This document shows, piece by piece, positions 42,202 through 46,474 of a DNA stretch of 46,474 bases (position 1 is the stretch's first letter; each line of letters starts with the position of its first letter). Position numbers and translations under genes: made by a program. The notes under the pieces are model-generated. The model made no database searches. It saw nothing but the letters and a program-made list of their open reading frames with translations, and was not told where the DNA came from. The DNA comes from a virus: IMG/VR virus record IMGVR_UViG_3300044641_001855, positions 1 to 46,474 of that record; one strand, written 5' to 3'.

Positions 42202-43113
42202 TTACTCATCAGCCAACTTTTGGAAGTAGGAGAGGCTATCCATTTCCTCGCCCGGCTCATCGGTTGGAGCCGGTTCCTTCTTCTTTGGTGGTGACTTGCT
42301 GCGACTGGGAGCATCAAAAGGGTTCGGGGTCTCCTCATCCTCGGCGCGAGTCTGATTCTCCATTACACTTGAACGGATATCATCGCCTAGGGTGCTATAC
42401 AACTTGGTCTTGAGATCACCATATTCCTTGAAGTTCTTTGGAGCAACAAACTCTTGGAGAGAATATTGCTTGTTCCACAGAGCCTCCAACTTGGCATCAT
42501 CTCCACCAAACAGCGGTGAGGCTGGAGCAAACTCAGACTTATCGTAGTTGGTGTAACCCGCAACCTTGCGAATCTTCAACTTGAAGTCTGCGCCAGTCCA
42601 GAAATTAAACGGATCGATTGCAGCCTCATCCTTGAACTCAGGATACATGGCTTCCTTGATCTTGTCGAAGATCTTAACTCCGTACTTGAACAGGAACACC
42701 TTACCTTCGTTCTGAGGATTGGCTTCATCCTTGATAACAAGGATATTAGAAACATAAGTCAACTTACGCTTGCGCTCACGGGCAATGTTCTTGTCAGACT
42801 CAATCCCGCTGTTCCATAGTTCGTTGTTCAGTTCACAAACAGGGCACTTACCACCGTTAGTCGTGAGACAGTTCTCAATGAACCAACCAGACTTGCCTTG
42901 GAATGCGTGAGAGTAAACCTTAACGAAGGGTAGTTCTTCGTCCTTTGGTGCTGCAAGGAAACGAATAACGGCGTAACCATTACCAGACTTATCTGGCTCA
43001 GGACGCCACAAACGATCATCCTTATAATCCTTCTTACCATCAAGACTTTCTAGAGCCTTGGTAAGATCGCTGATGCTTGTCTTTGCCTTCTTCTTAAAAT
43101 CGCTAAATGACAT
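42202..43113 (-). CDS. 32: Single-stranded DNA-binding protein (T4 gp32 type)
   Basis: Coats ssDNA in phage replication, recombination and repair and binds replisome partners through its acidic tail. It is 303 aa (T4 gp32 is 301). The zinc site is complete: His69, Cys82, Cys90, Cys93 (GWFIENC...GGKCPVCELN). The N-terminus is basic (KKKAKTSISDLTKAL) with a later KRKLTYVSN basic patch, and RFLAAPKDEELPFVKVYSHAF is typical. The C-terminus has a Pro/Lys-rich linker (SKSPPKKKEPAP) followed by an acidic tip. It has its own leader with a TATAAT box and two hairpins. T4 gp32 represses its own translation by binding its leader, so the same is likely here. Confidence 0.95.
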   Translation of the reverse strand: MSFSDFKKKAKTSISDLTKALESLDGKKDYKDDRLWRPEPDKSGNGYAVIRFLAAPKDEELPFVKVYSHAFQGKSGWFIENCLTTNGGKCPVCELNNELWNSGIESDKNIARERKRKLTYVSNILVIKDEANPQNEGKVFLFKYGVKIFDKIKEAMYPEFKDEAAIDPFNFWTGADFKLKIRKVAGYTNYDKSEFAPASPLFGGDDAKLEALWNKQYSLQEFVAPKNFKEYGDLKTKLYSTLGDDIRSSVMENQTRAEDEETPNPFDAPSRSKSPPKKKEPAPTDEPGEEMDSLSYFQKLADE

Positions 43114-43117
43114 ACTT

Positions 43118-43169
43118 TTCCTTTATGGGATCTACCCACGATTGATGTTAAAGACGGGAACTACCCGCC
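43118..43169 (-). promoter_or_regulatory. gp32 leader: two near-identical hairpins and ribosome site
   Basis: On the minus-strand RNA a 6-bp hairpin (43153-43169, core GGGTAGTTCCC) is followed 14 bases later by a 4-bp hairpin (43126-43138, core GGGTAGATCCC), then AAAGGA and the gp32 ATG. The arms are interchangeable, so alternative pairing between them is possible. It may be an operator for gp32 autoregulation, by analogy with the T4 leader pseudoknot. Confidence 0.5.
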
Positions 43170-43184
43170 ACGAACATGATATGT

Positions 43185-43190
43185 ATTATA
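43185..43190 (-). promoter_or_regulatory. TATAAT -10 box for gp32
   Basis: Perfect minus-strand TATAAT about 70 bases upstream of the gp32 ATG, in the gp33-gp32 gap. At 17 bases upstream the -35 position reads TTCCAA, a poor match, so an activator or extended contacts may be used. Confidence 0.45.
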
Positions 43191-43201
43191 TCAGGAGTTC
43201 G

Positions 43202-43429
43202 TTAAATTGGAAGTCTATTTTTGTTTTTTGGTAGAAGATTGATCTGCCGTCCTTCTTCTTGAATCTTCTCTACAATGGGCTTTGTAAGATACTTGGCTGC
43301 TGCTTCTGGCTCAATTTTCATATCTTCGGTGACGGCTAACACGGCATCAAGATAACTACCGTTCCACTGTTTAACATGATTTTCTACTCGTTTACAAAAT
43401 TGTTGTTGCTTTTCTAGATCAAATAACAT
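43202..43429 (-). CDS. 33: Late-transcription coactivator (gp33-like)
   Basis: 75 aa. LFDLEKQQQFCKRVENHVKQ, YLDAVLAVTEDMKIEPEAAA and the C-terminal EEGRQINLLPKNKNRLPI follow the pattern of the short gp33 proteins of T4-like marine phages. T4 gp33 (112 aa) bridges RNA polymerase and the sliding clamp at late promoters. The C-terminal NLLPK...LPI segment is the most conserved part and a likely contact site. AGGACT lies before the ATG. It is upstream of gp32, as in related phages. The assignment is from family pattern, not from a motif that is unique. Confidence 0.7.
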   Translation of the reverse strand: MLFDLEKQQQFCKRVENHVKQWNGSYLDAVLAVTEDMKIEPEAAAKYLTKPIVEKIQEEGRQINLLPKNKNRLPI

Positions 43430-43450
43430 TTTTAGTCCTAATTCTATAGT

Positions 43451-43460
43451 TATACATACT
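43451..43460 (+). promoter_or_regulatory. Late-promoter-like TATACATAC element
   Basis: TATACATACT differs from the T4 late core TATAAATA by one base and lies about 22 bases upstream of the plus-strand structural gene, with GGAG at 43471-43474. Spacing fits a short late leader. Confidence 0.45.
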
Positions 43461-43481
43461 TTTACTTAACGGAGATCTTTA

Positions 43482-44741
43482 ATGGCAGACACTACACCAG
43501 ACCTACCAATTGATATTTCAGGAAACACTGCGAGTATAGCAACAGACTACCTTTATGTCAATGGTGTATCCGCAGCAGCAGCACATGCCCAACTTGTGAA
43601 AATAATGTGGGGAACTAGCGGAGAAGCATATCGTGTTTCTCAAAGCACACCACTTCCTGTTAATATTTATTCAACCAACCCAAGTACACTTTTGGGTATT
43701 ACTGGCACCATCTCTGGTTCTGTTACTGTTTCAAATACTGGAACAACTGGAAGTTTTGTGTATGTTAAAGGAAGTACTGGTTATCAACTACCAATCACTG
43801 GCAATGTTCAAGGTGTAACTAATGGTGTTCCAGTTGGAATAACAGGAACCGTTAGCATAGCACAGCCAATAATCGTAGGTGGAGCCGGATCTGCTGGTAT
43901 CACCATTCAACCAGTAGCAATTACTGGTGGTAGATATCTAAGTTCAACCACAGACACCGTTAGTGTTACTGGTTCTGTTTCTATCAGTGGTGGTAGATAT
44001 CTAAACGCAGTTACTGATACAGTATCTGTTCTGGGATCTGATCTTGGTGGTAAAGTTCTAACCAAGATGTATGATTCTTCTGGTGCTACATTAAATTCAA
44101 CATCAAATGCGTTGAATGTTTATCTAACTAATGCAGGGTTTACTGCAACAGTAAATATTGGTGCAGTTGTTGGTGTAACAAATAGCGCATCTGGTCCACT
44201 TTATGTTGTTGGTGTTACAAATGGTTATCCAGTAACAGTAAAGGGTGAAAATGGAAATGCAGTTGAAGTAACTGCAACAACTCCACTAAATGTAAATGTA
44301 AGCAACGAAGTAAACATTGATGATGCAGCAATCGTAAACGCTCTTACTCTTGATACAAATCCACTGATCGGAAAACTAACAACGATCAATACAAACACTG
44401 CTGTTCTATCTTCAATTAAGACAGACATTACTAATGGTAATCTCAGAGCAAAAATCTCAGAAATCACCAGACCAAAGACTGTTTCAAGCGGTTCAAAGAA
44501 CATCACTCCTTCAACCACACAAGTTGCAACAAATGTTCCGCTACTTGTTGGTGTAACTATTAAAGCAAGCAGTGCAAACACTGATATAATCTATATCGGT
44601 GGTGCTAATCTTCTAACAAATTCAACTGATGGTTATCCTCTAGAAGCCGGAGAAAGCCTATACATCGAATGCAGCAATGTAAATTCATTATATGCTAGAT
44701 CAGTAACTGGTACACAAACACTAAGTTACATCGGTTCATAA
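43482..44741 (+). CDS. Unknown beta-rich virion protein with 21-aa repeats
   Basis: 419 aa, not recognised. The N-terminal 70 residues include IDISGNTASIATDYLYVNGV and IMWGTSGEAYRVSQSTPLPV. Residues 75-275 are Val/Thr/Gly-rich with repeated (V/I)-G-(I/V)-T-G and S-V-(T/S)-V motifs, and contain two clear 21-aa units (ITGGRYLSSTTDTVSVTGS and ISGGRYLNAVTDTVSVLGS). The last ~90 residues (NVPLLVGVTIKASSANTDII, YIGGANLLTNSTDGYPLEAG) may form a separate beta domain. There is no signal peptide. GGAG precedes the ATG. Composition and late-gene setting suggest a head decoration, whisker or fibre protein; this is an inference. Confidence 0.6.
   Translation: MADTTPDLPIDISGNTASIATDYLYVNGVSAAAAHAQLVKIMWGTSGEAYRVSQSTPLPVNIYSTNPSTLLGITGTISGSVTVSNTGTTGSFVYVKGSTGYQLPITGNVQGVTNGVPVGITGTVSIAQPIIVGGAGSAGITIQPVAITGGRYLSSTTDTVSVTGSVSISGGRYLNAVTDTVSVLGSDLGGKVLTKMYDSSGATLNSTSNALNVYLTNAGFTATVNIGAVVGVTNSASGPLYVVGVTNGYPVTVKGENGNAVEVTATTPLNVNVSNEVNIDDAAIVNALTLDTNPLIGKLTTINTNTAVLSSIKTDITNGNLRAKISEITRPKTVSSGSKNITPSTTQVATNVPLLVGVTIKASSANTDIIYIGGANLLTNSTDGYPLEAGESLYIECSNVNSLYARSVTGTQTLSYIGS
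43926..44039 (+). repeat. Two 63-bp tandem repeat units
   Basis: GGTGGTAGATATCTA occurs at 43926 and again at 43989, exactly 63 bases apart, and the following bases encode similar TDTVSV segments. The units probably arose by internal duplication within the fibre-like gene. Confidence 0.8.
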
Positions 44742-44742
44742 T

Positions 44743-46092
44743 ATGTCTGGATTAAGAAGAAACACCAAACGAACATTCACGCAGAAAGACACAAGATCAT
44801 TTTATCTTGCTGCCAATGATATGTTCTTTGGTTTGGTGTTCGCTTCTACTCAAAATTATTACTACAAAATCAATAGAACCTTAGTTAGTAAGCCATCTAT
44901 TCTTTTGTATGATAATCAGACTAAAGTAATAATTGATTATAGTAATTCTAGAAATGCTGATGACTTATCTTTTGTGTCTTCTTTTTTTAATTCATTACAG
45001 TCTGGAATGACTTTTTCGATCTCTAGCGCAACTTACCTTGAAGATGGACCAAATGTAAAGGCAAATCTATCAGGAATCTATACATTTAAATCATTCGAAC
45101 AGGGAAAGATAGTCCGTGGTGATATAGTTTCAACAACTACACTAAGCACTAAAAAAGATTCATACTATTCAAAGTTTTTTACAGATACGCCACAAATTGC
45201 AAAAGCATCAGGCTCAGTATCTTCTGTGCAGCAGAGAAAAAACATAATCAAAAATACATTATCAAGTGGAATGTATTCTTTCAAGAGATTAGGTGTTCGT
45301 ATTGGAGATTACATTGATTTCTCTGGCACAGAAAATAACCAATGGAAAAAAGTTAAAGTATTAGATCTATTTACTGACACTGATGGCTTTGAGGTAATAG
45401 AAGTAGACACGGATATAACAGACGAAGACTTAGTTGGTGAACCAGTTTTAGTTAATTTATATCTTGAAGGCGAATCTGATACTAATGTTGATGGAAATGA
45501 TAAGACATATGGAACTTGTTTACTAAGATTTAACACTACAACTACATCATGCATCCCGTGTCAAAACTCATTTTTGTGCGACAAAAGAACAAAACAACTG
45601 AAGGCATTATCTTCGATCTATACAGAAAATACAACTTGTGAAGATTCAGATATTCAAACCATTGCTAATACTTTAAGTTCATTAGTAACAGGAATAACTG
45701 GAAACCCAGAACTAACTGTAAACACTATTTCTGTTGTAGACAATTTACAAGCAGTAACATCAGTCAGACCCAAAACTACTTTTGAAACAATAACAGTAAA
45801 AGTAGAAAACAAAAAGATAACACAAAATGGCATAGTTCTAACAGACTATTCTCTTGGATTCAATACATCATTTAAAGTATTATTAAGCGATCCAACATTC
45901 TCTGGATATTCTATGTTGTTTTCTTCGACAGATCCGGCAAAAGGTATAACTGAAATAACAGATAATGTTATAAAAAGTGGATTACCCGGTTCTTCTAGTT
46001 CGTACATTGCAATACAGTCTGGAACAACTACCAAGACAGTATATGTTACTTCGTCGGACAAGAAAATAGGCTTCAAAGTAACTATTAAATAA
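44743..46092 (+). CDS. Unknown structural protein downstream of beta-repeat protein
   Basis: 449 aa, not recognised. The start (RTFTQKDTRSFYLAANDMFF, then GLVFASTQNYYYKINR) is basic, then aromatic. It continues as an alpha/beta mix, with a Cys cluster TSCIPCQNSFLCDKRTKQL near 268-286 and a beta-rich C-terminus (FSGYSMLFSSTDPAKGITEI). It starts one base after the preceding stop, so the two genes form an operon and may make a complex such as fibre plus attachment protein. No enzyme motif or transmembrane helix is seen. The terminator at its end acts better for the opposite strand. Confidence 0.6.
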   Translation: MSGLRRNTKRTFTQKDTRSFYLAANDMFFGLVFASTQNYYYKINRTLVSKPSILLYDNQTKVIIDYSNSRNADDLSFVSSFFNSLQSGMTFSISSATYLEDGPNVKANLSGIYTFKSFEQGKIVRGDIVSTTTLSTKKDSYYSKFFTDTPQIAKASGSVSSVQQRKNIIKNTLSSGMYSFKRLGVRIGDYIDFSGTENNQWKKVKVLDLFTDTDGFEVIEVDTDITDEDLVGEPVLVNLYLEGESDTNVDGNDKTYGTCLLRFNTTTTSCIPCQNSFLCDKRTKQLKALSSIYTENTTCEDSDIQTIANTLSSLVTGITGNPELTVNTISVVDNLQAVTSVRPKTTFETITVKVENKKITQNGIVLTDYSLGFNTSFKVLLSDPTFSGYSMLFSSTDPAKGITEITDNVIKSGLPGSSSSYIAIQSGTTTKTVYVTSSDKKIGFKVTIK

Positions 46093-46113
46093 AAAACCCG
46101 CTTATTCAGCGGG
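46091..46113 (-). terminator. Rho-independent terminator for the rightmost minus operon
   Basis: On the minus strand CCCGCT and AGCGGG pair around loop GAATA, followed by TTTTTT. It overlaps the last codons of the zinc-finger gene. In the plus direction no T-run follows, so it would stop plus transcription less well. Confidence 0.8.
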
Positions 46114-46315
46114 CTCGGTTGGAGACTCGTTGCGCTCTCCGTAGGTTTTCTTTGTCACCGGAATCAACCATTACGAGTTCCGGTGCAGTCTTGTGATACC
46201 AATCCATAAAACCGACCAGGGGTTTAGCATCAGAACACTTTACGCACTTTGTTGCATAAGGTAGTGCTTCTAGACGAGCCGCTGGAATCTCACAGCCGCA
46301 AGTTTGACAGTTCAT
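46106..46315 (-). CDS. Small C4 zinc-finger protein (DksA/TraR-like)
   Basis: 69 aa from the chosen start (MNCQTCGCEIP). Two CxxC pairs (CQTC and CVKC) enclose GCEIPAARLEALPYATK, the pattern of DksA/TraR-type zinc fingers, which in other proteins bind RNA polymerase. The coiled-coil part of DksA is absent, so only the finger module and a short basic tail (LRRAQRVSNRAR) remain. The start at 46315 is preferred over an upstream ATG at 46333 because GGAG lies eight bases before it and it overlaps the upstream stop as ATGA. Function (transcription or nucleic-acid binding) is inferred. Confidence 0.7.
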   Translation of the reverse strand: MNCQTCGCEIPAARLEALPYATKCVKCSDAKPLVGFMDWYHKTAPELVMVDSGDKENLRRAQRVSNRAR

Positions 46316-46474
46316 ACTTCCTTCTCCACACACTTGACGAGTTTGCGTTGAATGGCGTAAGTACCATCAAGATGCATACGCCGTTGCTTGATGATTTGCT
46401 TACCCATACCACGCTTTGCGATTTGGTGTGTTACTTGTTTGCGGAAAGCATTACCCTCCGCTTCTGCTTCCATA
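46312..46474 (-). CDS. Partial small basic ORF at the right edge
   Basis: An open minus-strand frame reads from the window edge to TGA at 46314-46312, with an ATG at 46473 that may be internal. The 53 residues visible are basic and helical (MEAEAEGNAFRKQVTHQIAK, RGMGKQIIKQRRMHLDGTYA, ending KCVEKEV). The stop overlaps the zinc-finger ATG (ATGA), a sign of coupled genes. The product is not recognised and the gene may extend past the edge. Confidence 0.5.
   Translation of the reverse strand, partial: MEAEAEGNAFRKQVTHQIAKRGMGKQIIKQRRMHLDGTYAIQRKLVKCVEKEV

Noticed and set aside
46316-46333. Upstream ATG at 46333 as start of the zinc-finger protein
   Set aside because: No Shine-Dalgarno before it; its first codons are the ribosome site (GGAGAAGGA) of the ATG at 46315.
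1-46474. tRNA genes, CRISPR arrays, insertion sequences, integrase or attachment sites
   Set aside because: None seen by eye; genes are packed with no gap longer than about 90 bases and no transposase, integrase or regular spaced repeats.

Overview
The window is a late-gene (virion structure and packaging) region of a T4-like contractile-tailed phage with an A+T-rich genome. The evidence is the recognisable set of T4-type proteins in T4-like order: neck gp13, gp14 and gp15, terminase gp16 and gp17, sheath gp18, tube gp19, portal gp20, prohead core proteins, protease gp21 and the start of a gp22-like scaffold. Baseplate gp53, gp25 and gp6, head-completion gp4, chaperone gp26, ssDNA-binding gp32 and a gp33-like late coactivator are also present. 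The layout and the short gp33-like protein recall the marine/cyanophage branch of T4-like phages. No host-derived metabolic or photosynthesis gene is seen, so the host cannot be named from this window.

Layout. Positions 1-38865 are one near-continuous minus-strand block, read from right to left. It starts with a baseplate tube-cap-like protein, gp53, a giant 1588-aa gp27-like hub, gp25 and gp6. Next come gp7-like and gp8-like wedge proteins and about 17 kb of fibre/adhesin genes (10223-27125). It ends with the neck, packaging, sheath, tube, portal and prohead genes. Most genes abut or overlap by a few bases, which implies polycistronic, translationally coupled expression. Late-promoter-like ATAAATAC elements lie before gp13 and gp18.

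Positions 38876-42168 are a plus-strand operon: gp4 nuclease, a tube-like protein, the gp26-type tail chaperone with a clear candidate -1 frameshift (T TTT TTA) giving a gp51-like extension, and a glycine-rich possible tape-measure protein. A hairpin terminator separates it from minus-strand gp32 and gp33. Two plus-strand beta-rich structural genes of unknown function follow (43482-46092). At the right edge are a minus-strand terminator, a small C4 zinc-finger protein and a partial ORF.

The most unusual region is 10223-22185. It holds four consecutive very large proteins (850-1229 aa) that share cysteine modules of the form CC...C...C..GG.(F/Y)..G..C. Three begin with collagen-like Gly-X-Y segments and three end in a DUF1566/Lcl-like (lectin-type) domain. 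Cysteine clusters also appear in the hub, the gp7-like wedge protein and an unknown neck-linked protein. Together they suggest a disulphide- or metal-stabilised host-adhesion apparatus. Other points of interest are the gp26/gp51 frameshift, a pair of near-identical hairpins in the gp32 leader (a possible autoregulatory site), a hairpin covering the gp18 ribosome binding site, and an unusually short tail sheath.
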